46,268 nt of DNA, from the NCBI RefSeq assembly GCF_019802045.1, contig NZ_JAHVHU010000023.1:1-46268 (forward strand), in the 5' to 3' direction. The notes below the pieces were generated by a model. The model was not told the origin of the DNA, searched no databases, and saw only the letters and a list, made by a program, of their open reading frames with translations. Below are positions 8,734 through 17,743 of the stretch, in pieces; within the stretch, counting starts at the first letter, position 1; the number at the start of each line of letters is the position of its first letter. The stretch is from Membranihabitans marinus (GTDB lineage Bacteria; Bacteroidota; Bacteroidia; Chitinophagales; Saprospiraceae). Position numbers and translations under genes: made by a program.

Positions 8734-10038
8734 ATGAGCAATCTAGTCGCTGTTGTGGGTCGACCCAATGTCGGAAAATCCACTCTTTTTAATCGTATTA
8801 TTGGTGAGAAAAAAGCCATAATCGATGATATAAGCGGGGTCACCCGGGACCGGATCTATGGACAAAGTACATGGAACGGCCGGGAGTTCTCGATCGTTGA
8901 CACAGGCGGCTTTGTTCGGCATTCGGATGATGTTTTTGAAACCGAGATTCGGAGTCAGGTCAAAATCGCCATTGAGGAAGCCGATGTAATTATTTTCTTG
9001 GTGGATGTGACCACCGGCATTACAGATTTGGATAGTGACGTTGCAGATATGCTCAGAGCAGTGGACAAGCCTGTTATTGTAGTGGTTAATAAAGTAGATA
9101 ATTACAACAGACAGCTGGAGGCCAATGAGTTTTGGAGCCTGGGGTTTGAACGAACCTTTTTTATGTCATCACTGACCGGAGCAGGGAGTGGGGAGGTGCT
9201 TGACGAAGTGGTTGAATTGTTGCCTGAGGGCGAAGTAAAACCCGATAAGGAAATTCCGCGACTCGCCATCGTCGGCCAACCCAATGTCGGGAAGTCAAGT
9301 ATGGTCAATACGCTGCTGGGTGTTGATCGCAATATTGTGACCGATATCGCAGGTACGACCCGGGATTCAATCCACACGTATTACAATAAGTTTGATAAAG
9401 AGTTTTATCTGGTGGATACCGCGGGTATACGTAAAAAGTCTAAAGTGCATGAAGACCTAGAGTTCTATAGTGTTCTACGTGCAATTCGGGCGATCGATGA
9501 GTCTGATGTATGTGCTTTGATGATCGATGCGACCATGGGAATCGAAGCTCAGGATATGAAGTTGTTTCGGATTGCCCAAGCCCGTAAAAAGGGTATATTT
9601 ATTGTGGTCAATAAATGGGATTTGGTGGAAAAAGAAACCAATACAGCCCGCGATTTTGAAAAGACCATCAAGGAACGATTGCGCCCTTTTGATGATGTAC
9701 CTGTATTGTTTACCAGTGCAACTGAAAAAATACGCGTCATGCGTGTGTTGGATACCGCGCTGAATGTATTTAAAAACAAGGCACAAAAGTTCAAAACATC
9801 TGAACTAAACAAGGTTTTGTTGCCCATCATTGAGCGTACACCGCCACCAACCTACCGGGGAAACTTTATAAAGATCAAATACATCACTCAATTGCCACTC
9901 TCTTACCCGGCCTTTGCATTCTTTTGCAACCACCCCAGGGAAATCAAACAACCTTATCGTTTGTTTTTAGAAAATAAACTAAGAGAAACTTTTAATTTTA
10001 CAGGCGTACCGATCGCCGTCGTTTTTAAACAGAAATAA
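8734..10038 (+). CDS. der: Ribosome-assembly GTPase Der (EngA)
   Basis: A 434-residue protein with two tandem G domains, the signature of Der. The first has GRPNVGKST, GVTRDR, DTGG and NKVD; the second, from about residue 174, has GQPNVGKSS, GTTRDS, DTAG and NKWD. The C-terminal KH-like domain follows from about residue 350 and contains the conserved NHPREIKQPYRLFLENKLRE region. Der acts in late 50S subunit assembly. The stop codon directly abuts the start of rfbC with no spacer. Confidence 0.98.
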   Translation: MSNLVAVVGRPNVGKSTLFNRIIGEKKAIIDDISGVTRDRIYGQSTWNGREFSIVDTGGFVRHSDDVFETEIRSQVKIAIEEADVIIFLVDVTTGITDLDSDVADMLRAVDKPVIVVVNKVDNYNRQLEANEFWSLGFERTFFMSSLTGAGSGEVLDEVVELLPEGEVKPDKEIPRLAIVGQPNVGKSSMVNTLLGVDRNIVTDIAGTTRDSIHTYYNKFDKEFYLVDTAGIRKKSKVHEDLEFYSVLRAIRAIDESDVCALMIDATMGIEAQDMKLFRIAQARKKGIFIVVNKWDLVEKETNTARDFEKTIKERLRPFDDVPVLFTSATEKIRVMRVLDTALNVFKNKAQKFKTSELNKVLLPIIERTPPPTYRGNFIKIKYITQLPLSYPAFAFFCNHPREIKQPYRLFLENKLRETFNFTGVPIAVVFKQK

Positions 10039-10593
10039 ATGAAGATTGAAGAAGCTTCGATGCAGGGTTTAATCATGATTACCCCCGAAAAACATGAAGA
10101 TGAACGCGGTTATTTTTTTGAAAGCTTTCGGGCTGATGTCTTTAAAGATCATGGACTCCCGGATCGATTCGTCCAAGAAAATCAATCCAAGTCCGAATAT
10201 GGGGTCATTCGGGGATTGCATTACCAATACGGTGATTATGCTCAGGGGAAATTAGTGCGGACTATTCGTGGGGCCATATGGGATGTGGTCGTTGATATTC
10301 GACCTGGATCAGTCACCTTTGGACACGTATTTACTACGGAACTGAGTGCAGAGAATAGTGTCCAGCTTTGGGTCCCCAAAGGATTTGCACACGGATTCTC
10401 CGTATTGTCTGAGACCGCCGTGATCCAATACAAGTGCGATGCTTATTATGCGCCAGCTTCAGAAGCCGGTATTCTTTGGAATGACCCTGAATTGTATATT
10501 GACTGGCAGATTCCGGAAGAAGAGGTCAAATTATCCGATAAGGACAGAAACCATCCCTCTTTTCAGGACCATCAACCCTTTGGTGGACAATGA
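10039..10593 (+). CDS. rfbC: dTDP-4-dehydrorhamnose 3,5-epimerase
   Basis: A 184-residue cupin-fold enzyme that epimerises C3 and C5 of dTDP-4-keto-6-deoxyglucose on the way to dTDP-L-rhamnose. Visible family blocks are DERGYFFESFR, the GVIRGLHYQYG loop with the catalytic His, GKLVRTIRGAIWDVVVDIR, and WVPKGFAHGFSVLSE followed by YKCDAYYAP. Length is normal. Its ATG starts on the base after the der stop and its own end overlaps rfbD by four bases (ATGA). rfbA and rfbB are not in the window, so they must lie elsewhere if the pathway is complete. Confidence 0.96.
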   Translation: MKIEEASMQGLIMITPEKHEDERGYFFESFRADVFKDHGLPDRFVQENQSKSEYGVIRGLHYQYGDYAQGKLVRTIRGAIWDVVVDIRPGSVTFGHVFTTELSAENSVQLWVPKGFAHGFSVLSETAVIQYKCDAYYAPASEAGILWNDPELYIDWQIPEEEVKLSDKDRNHPSFQDHQPFGGQ

Positions 10594-11435
10594 ATATAGC
10601 TGTATTTGGTGCGAATGGCCAGCTGGGCCGATGTTTTCGGGATGTTTCCAGAGAGAGCACCTTGTGCTATACATTTTATAACAGGGATCAATTTGATATC
10701 AGCGATCCCTTTTCATTCACAGAACTAAATCCTCCGGATATTGATGTTCTGATCAATTGTGCTGCGTATACGGCGGTAGATCAAGCAGAAGAGGACAGGA
10801 GTACTGCTGATCGCATCAACGTCACCGGTGCCAAAATGTTGGCTGACTTTGGGGTGCTGCACAACATTCCGCTGATTCACTTTTCGACCGATTATGTTTA
10901 TGGCAAAGCCAGTGAGCCAATTTCCGAAGATCAGGAGATCGACCCGGTGAATTATTATGGGCAGTCCAAATGGAACGGAGAGGAAGAAATCCGTAAAAGT
11001 GGCGTGAGTCATCTGATAATCCGGACCTCCTGGTTGTATTCAGAGTATGGCCACAATTTTGTGAAGACGATGCTGCGTCTGGCAATTCAACACGATAAAA
11101 TCAAGGTCGTTCATGATCAGACCGGTTCTCCCACCTATGCCCAAGATCTGGCCCGGGCCGTCGACCAGATATTAAGGTCGGCAGATGATGACTTGGAATT
11201 ACCATGGGGAATTTACAATTTTGCCAACCATGGAGCTATAACCTGGCATCGGTTTGCAGTGGAGATTCTCAAAGATAAGGCGGTTTTGGTAAAGCCCATT
11301 CCGACGAGTGATTACCCTACGCTTGCGGTCCGACCAGCGTATTCGGTGCTGGATCCTTCGAAATTTGAACATGCTTTTGGCATCGATATACCCCAATGGC
11401 AGGAAAGCCTGGAACGCTGTATGGAAAAAATATAA
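10590..11435 (+). CDS. rfbD: dTDP-4-dehydrorhamnose reductase
   Basis: A 281-residue short-chain dehydrogenase that performs the last step of dTDP-L-rhamnose synthesis, reducing the 4-keto group with NAD(P)H. The Rossmann entry is VFGANGQLG, followed by INCAAYTAVDQAE, STDYVYG with the active-site Thr, the catalytic YYGQSKWNGE (YxxxK), and the RTSWLYSEYGHNFVKTM and DQTGSPTYAQDLA substrate blocks. It overlaps rfbC by four bases, indicating coupled translation. It is the last gene of this run; a convergent GreA-type gene follows. Confidence 0.96.
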   Translation: MNIAVFGANGQLGRCFRDVSRESTLCYTFYNRDQFDISDPFSFTELNPPDIDVLINCAAYTAVDQAEEDRSTADRINVTGAKMLADFGVLHNIPLIHFSTDYVYGKASEPISEDQEIDPVNYYGQSKWNGEEEIRKSGVSHLIIRTSWLYSEYGHNFVKTMLRLAIQHDKIKVVHDQTGSPTYAQDLARAVDQILRSADDDLELPWGIYNFANHGAITWHRFAVEILKDKAVLVKPIPTSDYPTLAVRPAYSVLDPSKFEHAFGIDIPQWQESLERCMEKI

Positions 11436-11466
11436 CCACCCGATAGCGGTTTCGGAATCCTGATTA

Positions 11467-11967
11467 TTAATACACCACTTTGATGATTTCAAATTCCTTT
11501 TTTCCCGCAGGAAGTTTTATTAATGCTGTTTCGCCTGGCTTTTTGCCAGTGATCGCTTGTGCGATGGGAGAGACAAAAGAAATTTTACCTTTCCCGATAT
11601 CGGCTTCATCCACCCCGACGATCTGGAATGTTTTCGTCTTCTTGTGACGGTCAATTCTCAACGTCACTTTTGCGCCAAAGCGAACTTCATCCTGAGGTTG
11701 TTGGCTGTGTTCCACTACTCTGGCCGTCGATATTCTGTTTTCGAGCTGTAACAATAGTGCATCAATGTGATTCCGGGCAATGCGATGCTCACTCTCTGAC
11801 GCTGGTCCCAGATTGTTTTTTTGACGGATCAAGTCTTCCCGTTCCTCCTCCAGTGCTTCCATTCCGGTGCGGGTGACATAATTGGGCAATCCCGGAGGCA
11901 GTTCGGCCCGGGGTGGGACGATAGGTACTTCCTCCTGATCACTTTCTTTGACAAACCCTCTGCTCAT
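11467..11967 (-). CDS. GreA/GreB-family transcription elongation factor
   Basis: A 166-residue protein. Residues 1-30 are a short extension (SRGFVKESDQEE, then proline-rich) typical of GreB-like proteins of Bacteroidota. A helical coiled-coil hairpin follows (TRTGMEALEEEREDLIRQK up to the LLQLENRI segment). The C-terminal FKBP-like domain has FGAKVTLRI, the VGVDEADIGKGKISFVSPIAQAI block and GKKPGE. Gre factors enter the RNA polymerase secondary channel and stimulate cleavage of backtracked RNA. An upstream in-frame codon at 11994 would add nine residues, but MSRGFVKE is the family start and the -7 box at 12005-12012 leaves a short leader. Confidence 0.9.
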   Translation of the reverse strand: MSRGFVKESDQEEVPIVPPRAELPPGLPNYVTRTGMEALEEEREDLIRQKNNLGPASESEHRIARNHIDALLLQLENRISTARVVEHSQQPQDEVRFGAKVTLRIDRHKKTKTFQIVGVDEADIGKGKISFVSPIAQAITGKKPGETALIKLPAGKKEFEIIKVVY

Positions 11968-12004
11968 GATTATTGCTTTGGTAAACTTGTACAACAGTCC
12001 ATCT

Positions 12005-12012
12005 CAAAATTA
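12005..12012 (-). promoter_or_regulatory. Promoter -7 box of the Gre-factor gene
   Basis: The minus strand reads TAATTTTG, an exact TAnnTTTG match, about 38 bases before the ATG at 11967. No clear -33 element is seen. Confidence 0.5.
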
Positions 12013-12094
12013 GTTAGGAGAAAACATGGAATATTAATTTAAACATCTAAGAATTATTTAAATTCATGGCGTGAAAGTTAACCTCTAATTAAAC

Positions 12095-14362
12095 ATGTTC
12101 CTTCCTATGACAGAAAAAGACTTTATCCGTCCGGCAGATTGGCCTGAAGAGAATGGTACGATAGATTTGAATATACATGATTTGCCACATCGTTCTTCGA
12201 GTACGGAGTGGTGGTACATTAACGGACATTTTACAGGTGAAAACGACCAGGAATATTCCATTTTTGCATCGTTTTTCCGAAAATTGATACATATTGATGA
12301 ATCGACAAAACTTCCCGAATACGGACATTCCATTCTATGGGCGATCATCGATGTCGAAAATGAAAAATATTATTCCAATTCGCTGGTAGATAAGAAGGCA
12401 CCTGAAATCGGCATTAAACGGTTGAAAAAGGGGGAGTTATTAAAAGACAAATTCCTTCGGAAAGCGGCTATTGAGATGCTTGAGAAAAATGCAGTTCCTT
12501 ACCCGGATCGTTTATTTGAAGGGGAAGTATCCGTTGATCTGGACCAGTTGTCTTTGAAGTTTGATACCAATACTTTTCATAAAACTGAGGATGGAACTTA
12601 TAAATTGCAATGCATAGACCTGGAGCACCAAGTATCTTTTTCGTTGGAGTTTACGCCTCAGAAACCCGTTATAAAAAATGGACGGGACGGCGTAGTTCAT
12701 GGGGTGTCATCTGATACAATGTACTATTATTTTATCCCGCGAAATGCAGCGAAAGGAACCATAGAAATTGAAAATTCAACCATCGATATTGTCGGGTCTG
12801 CCTGGTACGACCATGAATTTGGCCGGCCCAATCCCACTGAAGATGACGGAATAACTTCCGTGAAAATGGATACAGCCTGGAACTGGGTCTCGGGGCAATT
12901 GGATAACGGGTGTGAATTTACTGCAGCGACGCTTCTTAACCTGGAAGATCGAACCATCGGAGATTCAGGACTTTTGGTGATCGATGGGAATGGAAAAAGA
13001 ATACAAGTCGACGACTTTTCACTGGAACCTGCCGAAGAGGTGTGGACCAGTATGCGGACGTTTTGCGATTATCCCCTCAAATGGTTTTTGAAAGCACCTG
13101 AAATTGGGTTGGATCTGACGGTGCGGGCAAGTTTTGCCATGCAGGAATTTTCGACATTAATTTCAAAACAAGCTTTTTGGGAAGGTCGGATTAATGTAGA
13201 AGGGCAATTGTTTCATAAACCAGTGAAAGGGGTCGGATTCCAGGAATTGAACGGTTACAATACACTGGACACCCTGGAAGACTTTTTTAAGGTTGTCAGC
13301 CGGGAGACTATAGCATCTGTAAAACACATCCTGCCCAGAAATCCTGATGAGAAAGCGTTGAATACGTTAATTACCAACGCTGATTCAAATCGGTTTTCGA
13401 TGGGTGTTGATGCGGCTGTCTATACCAAATCCGTGATTGACCCGATACGATCTGTCATTGATCGGGGTGGAAAGTCCTGGCGGAGTTATGCCGCTTTGGC
13501 CTGTTGTGATGTGGTGGGTGGTGATCCTCAGAAAGCTCGACATTGGCTTTCTTTGCCAGAGCTGATGCACGTGGGATCGCTTATCGTCGATGATGTGCAG
13601 GATCAGTCAGCAGTCCGTCGGGGAGGACCGGCTTGTCATGAATTGTACGGCAGTCCATTGGCGATAAATGCCGGTTCGGCCTGTTATTTTATCAGCCAGA
13701 TTTGTGTTTATTCCGATCACAACATCGCCGACTCAGATAAGCTTAAGATTTATGAATATTATTTTGAAGCACTTCGGGCCGGCCATAGTGGACAAGCCCT
13801 GGATATCTATGGATTGGATTATCTTATGGAGGATGTCATAGAGGATAATAGTGGTCATATTTTGGAAGAAAGTGTGTTGGCCATTCATAAATTGAAATGT
13901 GCCGCTCCATGCTATTATCTGGCCCGAATCGGTTCTGTGATCGGCGGGGGAAGTGATCAGCAAAGTACTGCCCTGGCTGCCTTTTTTGAGGCGCTGGGTA
14001 TTGCATTTCAGATCATTGATGACACGTTGAATATCGCCGGATTCCAAAATAATCTAAAGACGAAAGCGGAAGACATCACTGCTGGTAAGATTACTTATCC
14101 CATTGCCAAAGCCATGCATCGATTGAACAAAACAGACCGCATCAGACTCTGGCAAATACTACAGTGTAAGACCGAAGATCCGGCGATGCTCAAGGAAGCT
14201 GTTGATCTGTTAATCCAGGTCGATGCTTTGAAGCTGTGCGAACAGGAAGCGCACGATATTATGGATGAGGGATGGCGTGGATTGGATCCTCATGTCCGGG
14301 ATTCTATGGTTAAATTGAATTTGAGGGCGTTTAGCTGGTTCGTATTGGAGCGGCATTATTGA
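12095..14362 (+). CDS. Fusion of a CrtC/AttH-like lipocalin-fold domain with a trans-polyprenyl diphosphate synthase
   Basis: A 755-residue two-part protein. Residues about 15-390 match the CrtC/AttH family (carotenoid 1,2-hydratase type): STEWWYINGH at 36-45, AWYDHEFGRP at 236-245, WNW at 262-264 and a final FWEGRINVEG, then GFQELNGY. Residues about 400-755 form an all-alpha polyprenyl synthase: GGKSWR (458-463, usually GGKRxR), first Asp motif DDVQD (499-503) with RRGGP, GQALD (566-570), second Asp motif DDTLN (642-646), and a GK (664-665) before ITYPI. The synthase condenses allylic diphosphate with isopentenyl diphosphate; the first domain in CrtC adds water to isoprenoid double bonds. 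I infer one protein that makes and then hydrates or cyclises a terpenoid. There is no signal peptide or frame break. A second ATG at 12107 is an alternative start. The glycosyltransferase gene follows 34 bases downstream. Confidence 0.85.
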   Translation: MFLPMTEKDFIRPADWPEENGTIDLNIHDLPHRSSSTEWWYINGHFTGENDQEYSIFASFFRKLIHIDESTKLPEYGHSILWAIIDVENEKYYSNSLVDKKAPEIGIKRLKKGELLKDKFLRKAAIEMLEKNAVPYPDRLFEGEVSVDLDQLSLKFDTNTFHKTEDGTYKLQCIDLEHQVSFSLEFTPQKPVIKNGRDGVVHGVSSDTMYYYFIPRNAAKGTIEIENSTIDIVGSAWYDHEFGRPNPTEDDGITSVKMDTAWNWVSGQLDNGCEFTAATLLNLEDRTIGDSGLLVIDGNGKRIQVDDFSLEPAEEVWTSMRTFCDYPLKWFLKAPEIGLDLTVRASFAMQEFSTLISKQAFWEGRINVEGQLFHKPVKGVGFQELNGYNTLDTLEDFFKVVSRETIASVKHILPRNPDEKALNTLITNADSNRFSMGVDAAVYTKSVIDPIRSVIDRGGKSWRSYAALACCDVVGGDPQKARHWLSLPELMHVGSLIVDDVQDQSAVRRGGPACHELYGSPLAINAGSACYFISQICVYSDHNIADSDKLKIYEYYFEALRAGHSGQALDIYGLDYLMEDVIEDNSGHILEESVLAIHKLKCAAPCYYLARIGSVIGGGSDQQSTALAAFFEALGIAFQIIDDTLNIAGFQNNLKTKAEDITAGKITYPIAKAMHRLNKTDRIRLWQILQCKTEDPAMLKEAVDLLIQVDALKLCEQEAHDIMDEGWRGLDPHVRDSMVKLNLRAFSWFVLERHY

Positions 14363-14396
14363 TTACTTCACTTTTTTGGCTTAAAGAACACATAGA

Positions 14397-15650
14397 ATGC
14401 GGATCTTACTTACATCCCTGGGGACCCGGGGGGATATAGAGCCTTTCCTTGCTATAGGTGAACTGCTGAAAGAACAGGGGCACGAAGTGATTTGTGCTTT
14501 TGAGAGTGAGTTTGAGTCCCTGGTTATCGAGTCCCGGATGGAATTCTTATCGCTTGACGGGGGTATTTCTCATGCATTACTAAAAGATCGTTTGAGTCAC
14601 ACGTTGAAAGAAAAGTTTAGTCTGCGTAAGCTGGGGGAATACCGCAGACTTTATCTGGATGGTCTCGCCTACAGCAGAGCACTTGTGTACCGGCAGTCCC
14701 AAGTCATCTCAGAAGTAAAACCGGATAAAGTCATCTACAGTGGTCTGACCAATTATCCAGTGATATGGAGTATGGACCATCCGGGCAAAGCCATTCTTTT
14801 ACTTCCTGTTCCATTTCTGTATCACTACGTCCAAAATCATTCTTTTCTATTGTTCAGAACTGATTTTGGACCCATGATCAATAAATGGACCTACCGTTTC
14901 GCTCATTATTTAATTAGCCAAGGCATCGCACTTTCTGCGAGAAAAAGCAACATTGGAGAAAAAACAAACGCCTCCAAAATCCGGAAATTTTTAAAACGGA
15001 ACAAAACGATATATACCATTTCTAGAGCTCTGTTTCCACAGCCGGACTATTGGGAAGATCATTCCAAAGTATTGGGATTTTACCAGCGCACGCGAAGATC
15101 CACGTGGTACCCGGATCAGAAGCTGCTCGATTTTTTAATCGCGCATGAAAAGATAGTGTTTGTCACCTTTGGCAGCATGATCAATAGGAATCCGGAAAAA
15201 GTCACCCGTATTTTTATGGATATCTTCACGAAGTACAATATTCCGGTCATTTTCAATACCTTTTCCGGTGGTCTGATCGCGCCCTCGGATTATGATCACA
15301 CTCAATTTTTATTCGTCTCTTCCATCCCTTATGATTATATTTTTCGACACATCCATAGTGTGATCCATCATGGCGGATCTGGGACTACACACAATGGATT
15401 GAAGTGGGGATGTCCCACCCTGATTATCCCCCATATCTTTGATCAGTTTGTGTGGAACGATTTAATAGCTGAGCGCGGAATAGGCCCGAAAGGACCATCC
15501 ATTCATCGATTTACCTGCACGGCTGTGGAATCAAAGATTCTTGATCTATACACCAATGAAAGCTATAAGGAAAGAGCCGTTGAGTTAGCCAGGAAGATGA
15601 ATGAGGAAGATCTTAAGGAAGAACTCTGCCGGTTTATTTTGGAACCCTAA
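14397..15650 (+). CDS. GT1-family glycosyltransferase (UGT/MGT type)
   Basis: A 417-residue GT-B enzyme. The N-terminal acceptor domain begins with TSLGTRGDIEPFLAIGELL, the classic entry of sterol, macrolide and carotenoid glucosyltransferases. The C-terminal nucleotide-sugar domain has FVTFGSM and the signature HHGGSGTTHNGLKWGCP, then IIPHIFDQFVWNDLI. These enzymes transfer a sugar from UDP or dTDP to a hydrophobic alcohol in the cytoplasm or at the inner membrane face. Its position just after the CrtC/AttH-prenyl synthase fusion suggests that it glycosylates the hydroxylated terpenoid product, as CruC- or CrtX-like enzymes do for carotenoids; this is inference. The donor could be dTDP-rhamnose, since rfbC and rfbD lie close by. 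Confidence 0.9.
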   Translation: MRILLTSLGTRGDIEPFLAIGELLKEQGHEVICAFESEFESLVIESRMEFLSLDGGISHALLKDRLSHTLKEKFSLRKLGEYRRLYLDGLAYSRALVYRQSQVISEVKPDKVIYSGLTNYPVIWSMDHPGKAILLLPVPFLYHYVQNHSFLLFRTDFGPMINKWTYRFAHYLISQGIALSARKSNIGEKTNASKIRKFLKRNKTIYTISRALFPQPDYWEDHSKVLGFYQRTRRSTWYPDQKLLDFLIAHEKIVFVTFGSMINRNPEKVTRIFMDIFTKYNIPVIFNTFSGGLIAPSDYDHTQFLFVSSIPYDYIFRHIHSVIHHGGSGTTHNGLKWGCPTLIIPHIFDQFVWNDLIAERGIGPKGPSIHRFTCTAVESKILDLYTNESYKERAVELARKMNEEDLKEELCRFILEP

Positions 15651-15719
15651 GCCCGGATTATTCATAAATCCAATTTGCGACATTCTTTAGTCCCCCAAAG
15701 ATAGATTCACTATGCATAG

Positions 15720-16301
15720 TTATTTTGTTGTTCTTGGTCCGGCCATATATGAATGTCCCGGACTGTGGATCATTTCTGGCAACTCCGGACCACAATCCTT
15801 ACAGATCAAATACCTGATGTGTTCGTTGCTTTTGGCGGGGATATCTGTGAATTCGGAGGGGGATATTTTCCGTCCGTTTAATTTTTCAACGGCTTTTTGA
15901 GATCGGATATTGGTCATATGGACATGGAATAGGACGTACTCCACATAGTGCAGAGCATGATCGATCATCATTTTTTTGACTGTTCGGTTATACGGACCTC
16001 CCCAATAATTACGGGAAAAAAAAGTACCTCCGATTTCAATGCCGTCTTCAAATCCGTTAATTATTTTATACCCGGAACTACCTATGAATTGGCCATTGGC
16101 TTGATCTAAAATAATAAAAGAACTTTTTGCTGCGATCATATCATCAAAGAAAGCCTCAAATTCACTTCGGATATATCTTTTGAAGCGATGCTGACTCCAT
16201 ATCATGGGATCCCGAGCGACCTCATAGAGCGGCTCCAGATCTTTTTCTTCGACGGGTCTGAGTGTGACCAGATCGTTTTTTAGGGTGGGTTGCCAATTCA
16301 T
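15720..16301 (-). CDS. GNAT-family N-acetyltransferase (RimJ/RimL type)
   Basis: A 193-residue acetyltransferase. The N-terminus has LVTLRPVEEKDLEPLYEVA as in RimJ/RimL-like enzymes. The core strand GGTFFSRNYWGGPYNRTVKKMM replaces the usual acetyl-CoA loop with a W-G-P-Y-N variant, and VHMTNIRSQKAVEKLNGR is the typical later block in which an Asn and Ser contact CoA. The substrate is unknown; RimJ/L relatives modify ribosomal protein N-termini, but most paralogues act on other amines. It converges with the glycosyltransferase gene, and a 12-bp palindrome ACTATGCATAGT (15709-15720) touches its stop codon. Confidence 0.85.
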   Translation of the reverse strand: MNWQPTLKNDLVTLRPVEEKDLEPLYEVARDPMIWSQHRFKRYIRSEFEAFFDDMIAAKSSFIILDQANGQFIGSSGYKIINGFEDGIEIGGTFFSRNYWGGPYNRTVKKMMIDHALHYVEYVLFHVHMTNIRSQKAVEKLNGRKISPSEFTDIPAKSNEHIRYLICKDCGPELPEMIHSPGHSYMAGPRTTK

Positions 16302-16395
16302 AATTACTTAGCATTTGCATTGCAGCTTAATCCAAATATCCTAAAAAGGATTTGAATATCCTATTTTATGGGCTGTTCTTTCCATGACATCCAAA

Positions 16396-17010
16396 CTAGA
16401 CTGGGGTATCTTTTCCTTGCCACAGGTATCGGCTCGCTGTCGTGCGGTAAGGCCGCCAGGGTTCAGCGATTTCGTGTAACCTTTGTGTGAGTGCTTTTCC
16501 TTTCAGGTCCTTCACATCATACAGATCGATGATATTGTTTCGGACGACGAGATCATTCAGAGGCAATACATCTGGGCGTTTTAAGGTAAACATCAGAATC
16601 ATCTCGACCGTCCAGCGACCGACTCCCTTGATTCGGGTAAGTTCTTTGATGATGTCATGATCGGATATTGGGTTCCAGTTTTTATTCATGAGGTTGTTTT
16701 CCAGAAAGAATTTTGCGGTGTTAAGTACATAGGTTGCTTTCTGTCGCGACAGACCGGCTCCACGCAATTCATCCGGAGCCATATGGATAATTTTATTCGG
16801 ATCGGGGTATTGACCAGGAAACAAATTCAAGAATCGAGTGTGTATTGCTGTGGCTGAAGCACCTGATAATTGTTGAAAGTTGATTGAACGGAGGAGGGCC
16901 TCATATACCGTTGGTTGGCCGGGTCGGTCTCTGAGCACACAGTTATCGATCAGGGGTTTAAGGATCGGGTCGTTGGACAAATGTTTTCGGATGTGATCTG
17001 GAGGTTGCAT
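16396..17010 (-). CDS. AlkA-type DNA-3-methyladenine glycosylase (HhH-GPD)
   Basis: A 204-residue base-excision repair enzyme that removes alkylated bases. The first half has SINFQQLSGASATAIHTRF as in AlkA/MAG proteins. The helix-hairpin-helix is LTRIKGVGRWTVEMILMF (about 124-141), and the catalytic Asp follows at residue 153 in LPLNDLVVRNNI. The end AEPWRPYRTTASRYLWQ is a family hallmark. It is the short form without the N-terminal AlkA domain. The gene starts eight bases after the SEC-C gene and likely shares its transcript. Confidence 0.93.
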   Translation of the reverse strand: MQPPDHIRKHLSNDPILKPLIDNCVLRDRPGQPTVYEALLRSINFQQLSGASATAIHTRFLNLFPGQYPDPNKIIHMAPDELRGAGLSRQKATYVLNTAKFFLENNLMNKNWNPISDHDIIKELTRIKGVGRWTVEMILMFTLKRPDVLPLNDLVVRNNIIDLYDVKDLKGKALTQRLHEIAEPWRPYRTTASRYLWQGKDTPV

Positions 17011-17018
17011 GCGGTTTA

Positions 17019-17654
17019 TTATTTACGTAAGCAGCACTTTTTATATTTTTTACCACTTCCGCAGGGGCAAGGATCATTCCGGCCCACTTTTTTTGAAGTA
17101 TGAATCACTGTTTGACTGCTTTGTAGAGGGGAATGAACCCCGGGAAGCGGCTTTAAGGGAGTCGTAAAACTGTCGTAGATTGCTTGTAAGTCTTTCAAAT
17201 CCCGTTTCCATTTAAAAGACTGAGATCTATTAAGCATTTTCTTTTTCACCTCATCAAAGGACCCACAAATCGAAGAATCAACATAGTCCTTTTTGTACAT
17301 CTTTTCGATCTGAGGAATGAATTGCTTTAAAATTAGGTCAGGGATATTACATATCAAAAGGCCATTGAACAACGTATCGATCACATTTTCTTCAGGTGTT
17401 GAATCGTGGAGGTAGTCAAGGAGTTCTCCAAATATGGTTTCAATTTCAGCTCTTTTTTCCGGAAAATGATACCATATTTGTTCAAGGGCATCACTGACAC
17501 CAGATTTGAAAAAGCTATAAGTTCCTGGTAATTTTAGATATTCCAGCAATGCATCCAATTGGTTCTTACCGATTTTTACCAAAGGTATCCAGCCGGCTTC
17601 TGTGAACAGATCTCCAAAGACATCCTCCATGTATTCTTCATCTTGCTGCATCAT
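17019..17654 (-). CDS. SEC-C motif protein of unknown function
   Basis: A 211-residue soluble protein. The C-terminus is a SEC-C zinc-binding motif: [21 protein letters not shown], with CxC then CC as ligands, the same module that ends SecA. The N-terminal about 160 residues are helical and acidic ([30 protein letters not shown]), which resembles the DUF1186 type in layout, but I do not claim a match. SEC-C modules mediate protein or ribosome contacts. AGGAAG eight bases before the ATG at 17654 supports this start, although the frame is open for 26 more codons upstream. It lies between mnmE and the AlkA-type gene on the same strand. Confidence 0.85.
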   Translation of the reverse strand: MMQQDEEYMEDVFGDLFTEAGWIPLVKIGKNQLDALLEYLKLPGTYSFFKSGVSDALEQIWYHFPEKRAEIETIFGELLDYLHDSTPEENVIDTLFNGLLICNIPDLILKQFIPQIEKMYKKDYVDSSICGSFDEVKKKMLNRSQSFKWKRDLKDLQAIYDSFTTPLKPLPGVHSPLQSSQTVIHTSKKVGRNDPCPCGSGKKYKKCCLRK

Positions 17655-17743
17655 TTCACTGATCTTCCTACAGCGGACAAGTTCTTTATCCGTGATGATC
17701 CGTCCGATCTGCGTAATGTGCGTTCTATTTGTTCACTAATGCA

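Noticed and set aside
15709-15720. 12-bp palindrome ACTATGCATAGT as an operator or terminator
   Set aside because: It lies between two convergent genes, has no T-run, and one such palindrome can occur by chance.
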